Source of the DNA: Flavobacterium alvei
GTDB lineage: Bacteria; Bacteroidota; Bacteroidia; Flavobacteriales; Flavobacteriaceae
Length of the DNA stretch: 64,000 nt
Reading direction: 5' to 3'
NCBI RefSeq assembly: GCF_002920895.1
Contig: NZ_PQVG01000001.1
Location: 62,001 to 126,000 of the forward strand
The notes under the pieces were generated by a model, which ran no database searches, was not told where the DNA came from, and saw nothing but the letters and a program-made list of their open reading frames with translations. The position numbers and the translations under genes are program-made. Below are positions 52,234 through 60,667 of the stretch, in pieces. Each line of letters opens with the position of its first letter. Positions within the stretch are counted from its first letter, which is position 1.

Positions 52234-52581
52234 TCAATCCTCAAACACAAATTCATTCATCGTAAAATCTAAAACATCCGATTTTACGGCTGTGCGAATG
52301 ATTTCGTCAATGCCTTTTTCGAGTAATAAAGGCGTGGTGTATTTTCGGCTGGTGGCAACTAGGGCATCGTCAAGCATCATTTTAAAAAAGTATTTGCTGT
52401 TGGCCGCCCTCGATTTTACGTAAGTATATTTTTCGATGTTTGCTTTTATGGCTTCGATGCTATCTTCGCAATCCATTTTGAGTTCTAATGACGGACTGGT
52501 AAAAATAGTTTTTCCTTTTCGGGAAGTAAATACAAATTTGTAACGATCATCAAACCGTTTGCTGATAACGAATGTGCCCAT
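52234..52581 (-). CDS. DUF1508 (YegP-like) protein
   Basis: 115 aa. Two DUF1508-type repeats are suggested: FVISKRFDDRYKFVFTSRKGKTIFTSPS with SIEAIKANIEKY, and SKYFFKMMLDDALVATSRKYTT. YegP-like proteins are small cytosolic proteins of unknown role. The gene starts 3 nt after the upstream acetyltransferase ends, so they share a transcript. Confidence 0.8.
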   Translation of the reverse strand: MGTFVISKRFDDRYKFVFTSRKGKTIFTSPSLELKMDCEDSIEAIKANIEKYTYVKSRAANSKYFFKMMLDDALVATSRKYTTPLLLEKGIDEIIRTAVKSDVLDFTMNEFVFED

Positions 52582-52584
52582 AAA

Positions 52585-53187
52585 TTAGAGTTTACTTTTC
52601 AGATTTTCTTTTACAGAGTCAAACCATTCGTTGCGAAGAATACTCAAAATAATACTGTCGCGTCTAACTTCACTCTCAAAAGTGGGCATATGATTTCGTA
52701 ACACGCCTTCGACTTGGCAACCAATGCTTTTCATTGCGGCGATGCTTCGCTCATTATTGTTATCGGCACGAAATTCGACACGTTCCATTCCAAGGGTTTC
52801 GAAAGCAAATTGCAATAGCAGAAACTTGCAATGTTTGTTGAGTCCCGTTCCTCTGAAATCTTTTCCGTACCAAGTGTACCCTAATTGCAGGGTTTTGAAC
52901 GGCAATTGAATATCATAAAAACGAGTACTTCCAGCATATTTTCCAGATTTTTTGTCGAAAACAATAAAGGGAAATTCGGTTTTGTTTTCTCTGGATTTTA
53001 CAGCGTGCTGAATGTATTTCGTCAAATTTTCTTTTCCGTGTGCGGGAACTAATGAATATTGCCAAGTTTCGGGTTCGTTGATGGCGATTTCCAATAAATT
53101 ATCAACGTCAAATTCTTGCAACGGACGAAGTAATACAAAGTCGTCTTCGAGGATTATATTTTGCGGGAAGCTAGAATTTATTGACAT
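52585..53187 (-). CDS. GNAT acetyltransferase, RimJ/RimL type
   Basis: 200 aa. DDFVLLRPLQEFDVDNLLEIAINEPETWQYS opens the fold; LQLGYTWYGKDFRGTGLNKHCKFLLLQFAFETLGMERVEFRADNNNERSIAAMKSIG (in pieces) contains the acetyl-CoA binding loop and the usual asparagine-serine turn. It acetylates an amine, possibly a protein N-terminus or antibiotic; substrate unknown. Operon with the DUF1508 gene. Confidence 0.87.
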   Translation of the reverse strand: MSINSSFPQNIILEDDFVLLRPLQEFDVDNLLEIAINEPETWQYSLVPAHGKENLTKYIQHAVKSRENKTEFPFIVFDKKSGKYAGSTRFYDIQLPFKTLQLGYTWYGKDFRGTGLNKHCKFLLLQFAFETLGMERVEFRADNNNERSIAAMKSIGCQVEGVLRNHMPTFESEVRRDSIILSILRNEWFDSVKENLKSKL

Positions 53188-53257
53188 AGAAAGTGTGTTG
53201 AATTAGCAACAGATGACGAAAATTAAACGAATTTATCAGAATTAAAATGAATAAAAA

Positions 53258-53614
53258 CTACTCATTAAATTCATCATACCGAACTGGAACTTGTGGATCG
53301 TACAACGGACATTTGAATTCTTCCAAAGTATCGGCCAGCAAATTCATCGTTTTTCCTTCGGTTCCGTAACAATCAATTTGGATGCTTTGTGGAGTGGTTT
53401 TGATTTGAAAAGCGCCTTTTCCTTTGGGATTTTTCCAGCTGTTTTCATCTACTTTTTCCCAACTCTCAAAAACTTTATTAATACGATTGAGAATGACTGA
53501 AACAGGAAGTACTTCCAAACCTTCGACTTCTTGATTTTCGATTAAGGCTTCGTAAACCAAATGATGGTTGAGATAAATTCCGTCTTGATATTGCCAAAAA
53601 AGGAGTTCGTACAT
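53258..53614 (-). CDS. conserved-looking small protein, unrecognised
   Basis: 118 aa, soluble, acidic. Begins MYELLFWQYQDGIYLNHHLVYEALI, with a later WKNPKGKGAFQIKTTPQSIQIDCYG and a C-terminal CPLYDPQVPVRYDEF. No motif was recognised. The clean frame, normal composition and the regular hydrophobic pattern support it as a real gene. It could be a cytosolic immunity-like or accessory protein; there is no evidence either way. Confidence 0.6.
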   Translation of the reverse strand: MYELLFWQYQDGIYLNHHLVYEALIENQEVEGLEVLPVSVILNRINKVFESWEKVDENSWKNPKGKGAFQIKTTPQSIQIDCYGTEGKTMNLLADTLEEFKCPLYDPQVPVRYDEFNE

Positions 53615-53619
53615 AGTTT

Positions 53620-53757
53620 TTTTTTTGCCACAGATTTACTTCGCCTGTTCGCTATCGCTCGAGTCACAGATTAACACAGATTTAAAAAAAAGAGGTTAAA
53701 AATCCGCTTTTATCCGCGTTTTTGCTTTAGCAAATCCGTTTCATCTGCGTTCCAAAA
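53620..53757. repeat. dispersed intergenic repeat (CACAGATT and ATCCGCTTTTATCCGC)
   Basis: Between the 118-aa protein and purM. Contains CACAGATT units at 53632-53681 and then ATCCGCTTTTATCCGCGTTTT, with CATCTGCGTTCC closing at 53753. It is the longest of three copies of the ATCCGYTTTATCCGC family (others at 18046-18090, 23364-23405). Confidence 0.65.
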
Positions 53758-53769
53758 AGCTGACGTGAT

Positions 53770-54948
53770 TTAATACTCAAAAATTCCGTATTCGCTGATA
53801 ATGGTCAGTTTTTTGGCATCGGCTGCTTCTACCCTGCCCACGATTTGTGCGTTGACATTGAACGATTTCGAAATGGCGATAATGTCCTGGGCAACGGCTT
53901 CGGGAACGTAAATTTCCATACGATGACCGCAGTTGAAAACCTGATACATTTCTTTCCAATCGGTTTTGGACTGTTCTTGAATCAGTTTAAACAAGGGTGG
54001 AACTGGAAATAAATTATCTTTTATGATGTGTAGATTTTGAACGAAATGTAAAATTTTGGTTTGTGCTCCTCCACTGCAATGCACCATTCCGTGAATTTCA
54101 TTAGAAGAATATTTATCTAAAATTTTCTTGATGATTGGCGCATAGGTTCTGGTTGGCGAAAGCACTAATTGCCCTGCGTCGATTGGTGAATTTTCGACAG
54201 CATCGGTCAATTTTACTTGTCCTGAATAAATTAATTCTTCAGGAACTGCAGCATCGTAACTTTCAGGGTATTTGGTGGCCAAATATTTCCCGAAAACGTC
54301 GTGACGCGCTGATGTCAGTCCGTTGCTTCCCATTCCGCCATTATAGCTTTTTTCGTAAGTCGCCTGACCGAAAGATTCCAATCCAACGATTACATCACCT
54401 GCTTTGATATTAGCATTATCAATTACTTTAGAACGTTTCATACGAGCCGTAACGGTTGAATCTACAATGATAGTTCGAACAATATCACCCACATCGGCAG
54501 TTTCTCCACCTGTTGAATGAATGGTTACTCCGAAAGAGTCTAGTTCTTTAATCAGTTCTTCTGTTCCGTTAATGATTGCTGAAATTACTTCGGCAGGAAT
54601 CAGGTTTTTGTTTCTTCCTATCGTTGAAGAAAGTAAAATATTATCAGTTGCTCCTACACACAATAAATCGTCGATATTCATAATCAAAGCGTCTTGTGCA
54701 ATTCCTTTCCAAACGGAGACATCACCAGTTTCTTTCCAATACATATACGCCAAAGACGATTTGGTTCCTGCTCCATCGGCGTGCATTATGAGGCAATACT
54801 CTTCGTCATTGGTTAAATAATCGGGAACAATTTTGCAAAAAGCCTGTGGAAATAATCCTTTATCAATATTTTTTATGGCGTTGTGCACATCTTCTTTAGA
54901 TGCTGAAACTCCTCTTTGCGCATAACGTTTGCTAGAATCTGAACTCAT
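53770..54948 (-). CDS. purM: phosphoribosylformylglycinamidine cyclo-ligase
   Basis: About 392 aa from ATG 54948, supported by the -7 element at 54973-54980. This is AIR synthase, the fifth step of purine synthesis. Visible are HADGAGTKSSLAYMYW, HSTGGETADVGDIVRT and a C-terminal MVHCSGGAQTKILHF. It is longer than E. coli PurM and diverges in sequence, as seen in Bacteroidota. Single gene, minus strand. Confidence 0.88.
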   Translation of the reverse strand: MSSDSSKRYAQRGVSASKEDVHNAIKNIDKGLFPQAFCKIVPDYLTNDEEYCLIMHADGAGTKSSLAYMYWKETGDVSVWKGIAQDALIMNIDDLLCVGATDNILLSSTIGRNKNLIPAEVISAIINGTEELIKELDSFGVTIHSTGGETADVGDIVRTIIVDSTVTARMKRSKVIDNANIKAGDVIVGLESFGQATYEKSYNGGMGSNGLTSARHDVFGKYLATKYPESYDAAVPEELIYSGQVKLTDAVENSPIDAGQLVLSPTRTYAPIIKKILDKYSSNEIHGMVHCSGGAQTKILHFVQNLHIIKDNLFPVPPLFKLIQEQSKTDWKEMYQVFNCGHRMEIYVPEAVAQDIIAISKSFNVNAQIVGRVEAADAKKLTIISEYGIFEY

Positions 54949-54972
54949 TTTATCGGTGTGTAGTTGTGGGGG

Positions 54973-54980
54973 CAAATATA
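54973..54980 (-). promoter_or_regulatory. -7 promoter element of purM
   Basis: Minus-strand TATATTTG, a perfect TAnnTTTG, 24 nt before the ATG at 54948. It excludes the TTG at 54975 as start. Confidence 0.6.
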
Positions 54981-55123
54981 AATCTTTTTTTTGGGTTTTG
55001 CCTATTTAGACACAGCATTCGATTTTAAAATTTTCAACCACAAATTACACGAATTAGCACAAATTTTATTATTATTTTTTAAATTAAATTACACCAATTT
55101 TGACACGCAGATTATGGAAAACA

Positions 55124-55156
55124 AAAATGCCTTTCCTGTTTTTGGAAAGGCATTTT
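55124..55156 (-). terminator. terminator of the GSIII gene
   Basis: A 13-bp stem (55124-55136 / 55144-55156) with a short loop, 18 nt beyond the GSIII stop, followed on the minus strand by TTGTTTTCC. A CACAAATT repeat array lies further on at 55039-55066. Confidence 0.85.
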
Positions 55157-55174
55157 AATAAAAGTGAATTAGTC

Positions 55175-57364
55175 TTATTTTGTAAGCAACAATTCTCGGT
55201 ATTTGGTCAATGTCCAAGTTTCGTCATCGACCAATAATTCTAATTTATCGCAGTGATTTCTAATTTCTTCAAAATACGGTTTTACTTTATTGCAGTAGGC
55301 TTCTGCCATTTCTTGAGCATTTGTAAGATGATTGGCTTTCTTCCTTTCGTTAGTCATTGCTTCCACTTTAGAATTGATACCTTCAATATGTCCGGAAACT
55401 TCCCTGATAAGAATAATTTGCTCTTTGGCCAATGTTTTGAATTCATCTCCGAAAATTTCTTTCAACCCTTTTACGTTTTCAATCAAGGTGTTTTGATAGC
55501 GAATGGCTGTTGGAATTACGTGATTTTGTGATAAATCTCCCAAAACCCTACCTTCAATTTGGATTTTCTTGGTGTATTCTTCCAGTTCAATTTCATAACG
55601 AGCTTCGACTTCTACGTGATTCATAATGCCCATTTCTGAAAATAAATCCAAAGCTTGTTTTGATGCTCTGGCTTTCAAAGCTTCGGGAGTGGTTTTATGA
55701 TTGCTCAACCCTCTTTTGGCAGCTTCTTTTTCCCAAGCATCGCTGTAACCGTCGCCTTCAAAAAGGATTTTTTTAGACAATTTGATGTATTCTCTCAAAA
55801 CATTGAAAATTGCTTCGTCTTTTTTCAACCCTTTGGTATCGATCAAAGCATCTACTTCTACTTTAAAATCTTTCAATTGTTTGGCAACAATAGTATTCAA
55901 AGTGGTCATTGCATTCGAACAATTCGCCGAAGAACCTACTGCTCTGAACTCGAATTTATTTCCTGTGAAAGCAAAAGGCGAAGTTCTATTTCTGTCGGTA
56001 TTATCCAAAATTACTTCTGGAATTTTACCTACTACGTTCAATTTTAAATCGGTTTTTTCTTCTGGAGATAATTTTCCATCGGTCACACCTTCTAATTCCG
56101 CCAAAACCTTTGTTAATTGTTCTCCAATAAATACTGATATAATAGCTGGTGGCGCTTCATTGGCTCCCAATCGATGGTCGTTACTAGCTGTTGCAATAGA
56201 TCCTCTTAATAAGGATTCATAATCATTTACGGCTTTGATGGTATTAATAAAGAAAGCCAAAAACTGTAAATTACTCATTGGCGTTTTGCTCGGACTCAAC
56301 AAGTTTACGCCCGTATCTGTTGCCAAAGACCAGTTATTATGCTTTCCTGAACCGTTGACGCCTTTGAATGGTTTTTCGTGAAATAATACTTTAAAATCGT
56401 GACGCTCGGCTACTTTTTGCATTACATCCATCAACAAGCAGTTGTGATCTACAGCCAGATTTGTTTCTTCAAAAATTGGGGCTAATTCAAACTGATTTGG
56501 CGCTACCTCATTATGACGGGTTTTTACAGGAATGCCGAGCAACATACATTCTTGCTCTAAATCTCTCATATAAGTCAAAGCACGGGTTGGAATCGAGCCA
56601 AAATAATGATCGTCTAATTGTTGCCCTTTGGCAGAAGTATGTCCTAGTAAAGTTCTTCCTGTCATAATCAAATCAGGACGGGAATTTGCTAAAGCACTGT
56701 CAACCAGAAAATATTCTTGTTCCCAACCCAAAGTGGCGGTCACTTTTTTTACATTCTTATCGAAATATTTACAAACTTCAGTTGCCGCTTCATCTATAGC
56801 AGACAAAGCTCTCAACAATGGAATTTTATTATCCAAGGCTTCTCCTGTATAAGAAATGAAAACCGTTGGAATACACAAAGTTGTACCATAAATAAATGCT
56901 GGAGATGTTGGATCCCAAGCCGTATATCCTCTTGCTTCGAAAGTATTTCGGATTCCACCATTTGGAAAACTAGAAGCGTCTGGTTCTTGTTGAACCAATT
57001 GTCCGCCGCCAAATTTTTCTACAGATTCGCTACCATCATAAGAGGTCTCGAAAAAAGCATCGTGTTTTTCGGCAGTCGTTCCTGTAAGCGGTTGAAACCA
57101 GTGTGTATAATGGGTAACACCTTTCGATAACGCCCATTCTTTCATCCCCATAGCGATGTAATCAGCTAATTTTCGGTCAATTTTTGTTCCGTTTAAAACA
57201 GCACCTTGCACTGCTTTTAAAGCATCCGAAGTCAAATATTGCTTCATTGCTTTTTCGTTAAAAACATTCGAACCAAAAAGAATTGATTTTCTGTCTGTTT
57301 CCTCAAAAAGGATAGATTTTCTGCTAGAAGCTTCTTTCAAAGCTTGAAAACGTAATGTTGCCAT
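55175..57364 (-). CDS. glnN: glutamine synthetase type III
   Basis: 729 aa, the length of GSIII. It makes glutamine from glutamate, ammonium and ATP. Landmarks: RKSILFEETDRKSILFGSNVFNE, GWEQEYFLVD, HNEVAPNQFELAPIFEE, NGSGKHNNWSLATD and ASNDHRLGANEAPPAI, with the long C-terminal extension typical of this class (IQIEGRVLGDLSQNHVIPTAI). It faces away from a second glutamine synthetase; the 203-bp gap carries both promoters and an inverted repeat. Confidence 0.95.
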   Translation of the reverse strand: MATLRFQALKEASSRKSILFEETDRKSILFGSNVFNEKAMKQYLTSDALKAVQGAVLNGTKIDRKLADYIAMGMKEWALSKGVTHYTHWFQPLTGTTAEKHDAFFETSYDGSESVEKFGGGQLVQQEPDASSFPNGGIRNTFEARGYTAWDPTSPAFIYGTTLCIPTVFISYTGEALDNKIPLLRALSAIDEAATEVCKYFDKNVKKVTATLGWEQEYFLVDSALANSRPDLIMTGRTLLGHTSAKGQQLDDHYFGSIPTRALTYMRDLEQECMLLGIPVKTRHNEVAPNQFELAPIFEETNLAVDHNCLLMDVMQKVAERHDFKVLFHEKPFKGVNGSGKHNNWSLATDTGVNLLSPSKTPMSNLQFLAFFINTIKAVNDYESLLRGSIATASNDHRLGANEAPPAIISVFIGEQLTKVLAELEGVTDGKLSPEEKTDLKLNVVGKIPEVILDNTDRNRTSPFAFTGNKFEFRAVGSSANCSNAMTTLNTIVAKQLKDFKVEVDALIDTKGLKKDEAIFNVLREYIKLSKKILFEGDGYSDAWEKEAAKRGLSNHKTTPEALKARASKQALDLFSEMGIMNHVEVEARYEIELEEYTKKIQIEGRVLGDLSQNHVIPTAIRYQNTLIENVKGLKEIFGDEFKTLAKEQIILIREVSGHIEGINSKVEAMTNERKKANHLTNAQEMAEAYCNKVKPYFEEIRNHCDKLELLVDDETWTLTKYRELLLTK

Positions 57365-57383
57365 AATTTTCGATAATTTTGAA

Positions 57384-57529
57384 CAAAGGTAATTATTAAT
57401 TTTTGCATATAAAAAATTTAATATTTACAATATTACCTATACAATTATGGGGTATTCATAAAAATAACATTATACAAATTAATTTATACCCCATTATTTT
57501 ACACTAATAATACTTTTAATTTATATTTG
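57384..57529. promoter_or_regulatory. divergent glutamine synthetase control region
   Basis: Minus-strand TACCTTTG (57384-57391) is the GSIII -7 element, 19 nt before its ATG. TATATTTG (57522-57529) is the -7 element of the other synthetase, 38 nt before its ATG. Between them ATGGGGTAT (57447-57455) and ATACCCCAT (57486-57494) are perfect inverted copies about 39 nt apart centre to centre, a likely shared operator. The right copy ends about 28 nt upstream of the forward -7 element. Confidence 0.7.
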
Positions 57530-57567
57530 CATAATAATAAAACAACACTTAATTAATTTATATTGTT

Positions 57568-58581
57568 ATGGCAAAAATTAAACTAGAGTACCTTTGGTTA
57601 GACGGATACGAACCAACTCAAAATCTTAGAAGTAAAACTAAAGTAGAAGAACACGAAAATTTTCAAGGAACATTAGAAGAAATAGGAAACTGGTCTTTTG
57701 ACGGTTCATCAACTAGACAAGCAGAAGGTGGTTCATCTGACTGTATGTTGGTTCCTGTTGCAATTTACCCAGATCCAACTCGTATTAACGGATATTTAGT
57801 AATGACTGAAGTTATGAATGCTGATGGAACTCCACACCCATCAAATGGTAGAGCTACTATTGATGACGATGGTGATTTCTGGTTTGGTTTCGAACAAGAG
57901 TATTTCATTATGGATACAAAAACTTTATTACCTCTAGGTTTCCCTGTTGGAGGTTATCCTGCACCACAAGGAATGTACTACTGTTCAGTAGGAGGAAAAA
58001 ATACTCACGGAAGAAAATTAGTTGAAGAGCATGCTGATTTATGTATTGCTGCTGGTCTTAATTTTGAAGGAATCAATCAAGAAGTAGCTTGTGGACAATG
58101 GGAATTTCAATTGTTTGCAAAAGGAGCAAAATTAGCTGGAGATGAAATTTGGGTTGCTCGATATATTTTAGATCGTTTGACTGAAAAATACGGTTACTAT
58201 ATAGAATACCACCCAAAACCACTTGGAGATACAGATTGGAATGGCTCTGGTATGCACGCTAACTTCTCTAACGAAGTTTTAAGAACTTGTGGTTCTAAAG
58301 AAACTTACGATAAAATTTGTGAAGCTTTCCGTCCTGTAACTGCTGAGCACATTGCTGTTTACGGAGCTTACAACGATCAACGTTTGACAGGTAAACACGA
58401 AACGGCTTCTATCCACGATTTCTCTTATGGAGTATCTGATAGAGGATGTTCAATTCGTATTCCATTATACACTGTAAAAAATGGATGGAAAGGATATTTG
58501 GAAGATAGAAGACCAGCATCTAATGGTGATCCATATAAAATTGCTGCAAGAATCATCAAAACTGTAAAATCAGCTTTGTAA
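57568..58581 (+). CDS. glnA: glutamine synthetase, GSII-like
   Basis: 337 aa, far shorter than GSI or GSIII and close in layout to eukaryotic GSII. A beta-grasp N-terminus (KIKLEYLWLDGYEPTQNLRSKT), then NWSFDGSSTRQAEGGSSDCML, FWFGFEQEYFIMD, NQEVACGQWEFQLF, GSGMHANFSNEVLR and SIRIPLYTV. It duplicates the reaction of the divergent GSIII. It ends at a hairpin terminator. Confidence 0.93.
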   Translation: MAKIKLEYLWLDGYEPTQNLRSKTKVEEHENFQGTLEEIGNWSFDGSSTRQAEGGSSDCMLVPVAIYPDPTRINGYLVMTEVMNADGTPHPSNGRATIDDDGDFWFGFEQEYFIMDTKTLLPLGFPVGGYPAPQGMYYCSVGGKNTHGRKLVEEHADLCIAAGLNFEGINQEVACGQWEFQLFAKGAKLAGDEIWVARYILDRLTEKYGYYIEYHPKPLGDTDWNGSGMHANFSNEVLRTCGSKETYDKICEAFRPVTAEHIAVYGAYNDQRLTGKHETASIHDFSYGVSDRGCSIRIPLYTVKNGWKGYLEDRRPASNGDPYKIAARIIKTVKSAL

Positions 58582-58602
58582 TTCTAATTCAATTATACAA
58601 AC

Positions 58603-58632
58603 AAATGCCTTCAGAAATGGAGGCATTTTTTT
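58603..58632 (+). terminator. terminator of the GSII gene
   Basis: AAATGCCT (58603-58610) pairs with AGGCATTT (58621-58628), followed by a T run. Confidence 0.8.
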
Positions 58633-58677
58633 TGCAAACAGATTAAAAATAAGTTTCAATTCTATGCAATCAAGAAG

Positions 58678-58685
58678 TATCTTTG
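58678..58685 (+). promoter_or_regulatory. -7 promoter element of the TerC gene
   Basis: TATCTTTG, a perfect TAnnTTTG, 25 nt before the ATG at 58711. Confidence 0.6.
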
Positions 58686-58710
58686 CTAAAACTATATAAA
58701 TTATTTATTT

Positions 58711-59652
58711 ATGACTGTCTGGATTATATTTTTATCAGCTATCGTTTTATTTCTAGCCCTGGATTTGGGAATTTTTAACAAAACACCGCACATTATTGGC
58801 GCTAAGGAAGCTAGCAAATGGACAGCCGTTTTTGTAACACTATCTTTTTTGTTTTCGGGAGTAATTTATTGGTTATACAACAACAATTACATTAAAAACC
58901 CCGATGGCCTAAAACCCATTACGGCATCCATAAAATACCTCACGGGCTATTTAATCGAGTTATCACTAAGCATCGATAATATTTTTGTTATTGCCATTAT
59001 TTTTTCTTCATTCAAAATACCCAAAAAACTCCAACATAGAGTATTGTTTTGGGGAATAATAGGCGCCATTGTATTTAGAGGATTAATGATTTATTTTGGT
59101 GTATTAATCATCAACAAGTTTGCTTGGACGACTTATTTGTTTGGCATTTTCCTGATTTTTACAGCATTAAAAATGTTATTCACCAAAGAAGAAGATGAAT
59201 TCAAACCTAAAAATTCATTTATTTACAAATTATTAGGAAAAATAATTCCAATTACCCATCAGGCCGACAAAGAACATTTTTTTGTAAAAATTGATGGAAA
59301 AACATTTGCTACTCCTTTATTTGTAGCGCTAATTGTTATTGAAGTTATGGATGTAGTATTTGCATTAGATAGCGTTCCAGCAATTTTAGCGATTACATCT
59401 GACCCATTTTTGGTATTTAGTTCTAATATTTTTGCCATCTTAGGATTGCGTTCCATGTATTTCTTTTTAGCCCATATGTTAGAAAAATTCAGTTATTTAG
59501 AATATAGCCTTATTGCGATTTTGAGTTTTGTTGGACTCAAAATGTTGCTCAAAGAACTTATAGAAGTTCCTGAATGGGCCTCATTAGGTTTTATTGCACT
59601 TTCACTGATTACTGGTGTTGTTGTTTCTCTAAAAAAGAACAAAGACGATTAA
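58711..59652 (+). CDS. TerC family integral membrane protein
   Basis: 313 aa with eight or nine membrane helices. The TerC/Alx signature residues appear in LIELSLSIDNIFVIAIIF and VVFALDSVPAILAITSD. Family members export manganese or assist metal loading of exported proteins, and are linked to tellurite resistance. A polar loop at about 170-200 is cytosolic. Single gene with its own promoter and terminator. Confidence 0.92.
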   Translation: MTVWIIFLSAIVLFLALDLGIFNKTPHIIGAKEASKWTAVFVTLSFLFSGVIYWLYNNNYIKNPDGLKPITASIKYLTGYLIELSLSIDNIFVIAIIFSSFKIPKKLQHRVLFWGIIGAIVFRGLMIYFGVLIINKFAWTTYLFGIFLIFTALKMLFTKEEDEFKPKNSFIYKLLGKIIPITHQADKEHFFVKIDGKTFATPLFVALIVIEVMDVVFALDSVPAILAITSDPFLVFSSNIFAILGLRSMYFFLAHMLEKFSYLEYSLIAILSFVGLKMLLKELIEVPEWASLGFIALSLITGVVVSLKKNKDD

Positions 59653-59666
59653 AACAGTAAGGCATA

Positions 59667-59697
59667 AAAAAAAGGAAATCTCACGATTTCCTTTTTT
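59667..59697. terminator. bidirectional terminator, TerC / collagen-like
   Basis: AAGGAAATC (59672-59680) pairs with GATTTCCTT (59685-59693) around a TCAC loop, with A and T tracts on either side. Confidence 0.88.
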
Positions 59698-59713
59698 AAT
59701 TTCAATTAATTTC

Positions 59714-60226
59714 TTAGAAATTTATCTTTTGAATTTGATTTTCTTTAAGCTTTAAAGCCGCCATAACAGCATTATAATTATTTGTATCTACAGTAGCAGA
59801 AAAACTTCCTGGCACGATAACAATTCTAAAAGTTTGATTATTCAAATACGTTGGAGTCAATGATAAATTATAATTTCCACCTGCGTAAATAGTAAAATCT
59901 TCTTTACTAAAATCGAAATCATAATCGAGTTCGCCTTGTGTTAAAAAAAGCGTTCTTGGAATGGGCTGCCAAATAGGAGTGTTCGAATCAATTGTTCCAG
60001 ACAATCTGTAAATTAAAACAACATCTGAAGCATAAATGTTAGGAGTTAATTTTTGATAAATATGATACCCATCCGTAGCATCATATGCAAAATTCACATT
60101 TTTAAGTTCAAACACTTCGGCTATTAAACCATCTTGACCAGGTATCCCCGGGGCTCCCTCTGGTCCTGTACAACTTTGAAATCCAAACATTCCGATAACG
60201 GCTAAAAGTGTAATTATTTTTTTCAT
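59714..60226 (-). CDS. lipoprotein with short collagen-like stretch
   Basis: 170 aa. A lipoprotein signal (MKKIITLLAVIGMFGFQSC) is followed at once by five Gly-X-Y triplets (GPEGAPGIPGQDGLI). The rest is a beta-rich domain (YHIYQKLTPNIYASDVVLIYRL; DFDFSKEDFTIYAGGNYNLSL) that I do not recognise. Five triplets are too few for a stable triple helix, so they may be a linker. It is likely on the cell surface or outer membrane. Confidence 0.72.
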   Translation of the reverse strand: MKKIITLLAVIGMFGFQSCTGPEGAPGIPGQDGLIAEVFELKNVNFAYDATDGYHIYQKLTPNIYASDVVLIYRLSGTIDSNTPIWQPIPRTLFLTQGELDYDFDFSKEDFTIYAGGNYNLSLTPTYLNNQTFRIVIVPGSFSATVDTNNYNAVMAALKLKENQIQKINF

Positions 60227-60667
60227 GATTTTAATATTTTATTGGTTCGAATAGGGTATTCCAAAAATCAAACCAAAAATACTGTTTTTAATGATTTTAC
60301 TTAAAATAAATTGTTTTTAATTCGCTATTAGCCATATCTTGGGATATTTTGCAATTAGAAAAAGACACAAATTCGCAATAAAACTTGATTAAGGAGTAGA
60401 TTGCACGAAATAAAAAAAGCCTAAATCAACTACAAAATACGCTAACAAACTATTTATTATCAAAAATAAGAGTAGTTTTGAGGAAAATTAGGAATTTATT
60501 TCTAGCCCTGATGGAAATGGAAAGCTCGGAACTTTAGAAAGTTATTTTTATTAGCAGAAAAAAGCGACAAATACCGATAGCTATCGGGACTTTTTCTGAC
60601 TTAAAAAAATACTTTATAAAGTGAGGACTTGAAATGTACAGCAGGATTAGCTTCAAATTAAACAATT
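60227..60667. other. non-coding region with nested palindrome
   Basis: 441 nt with no supported gene. At its right end CAGAAAAA (60555-60562) pairs with TTTTTCTG (60591-60598) around a perfect 14-bp palindrome CCGATAGCTATCGG (60574-60587). CTAGCCC-GAT words at 60503-60512 resemble the reverse complement of the right flank of the palindromic unit at 25193-25243, so both may belong to one repeat family. No clear promoter for purU was found. Confidence 0.5.

Noticed and set aside
56717..57130. 137-aa frame opposite the GSIII gene
   Set aside because: Antisense to GSIII; rich in Ser, Ile and Arg without any motif or promoter.
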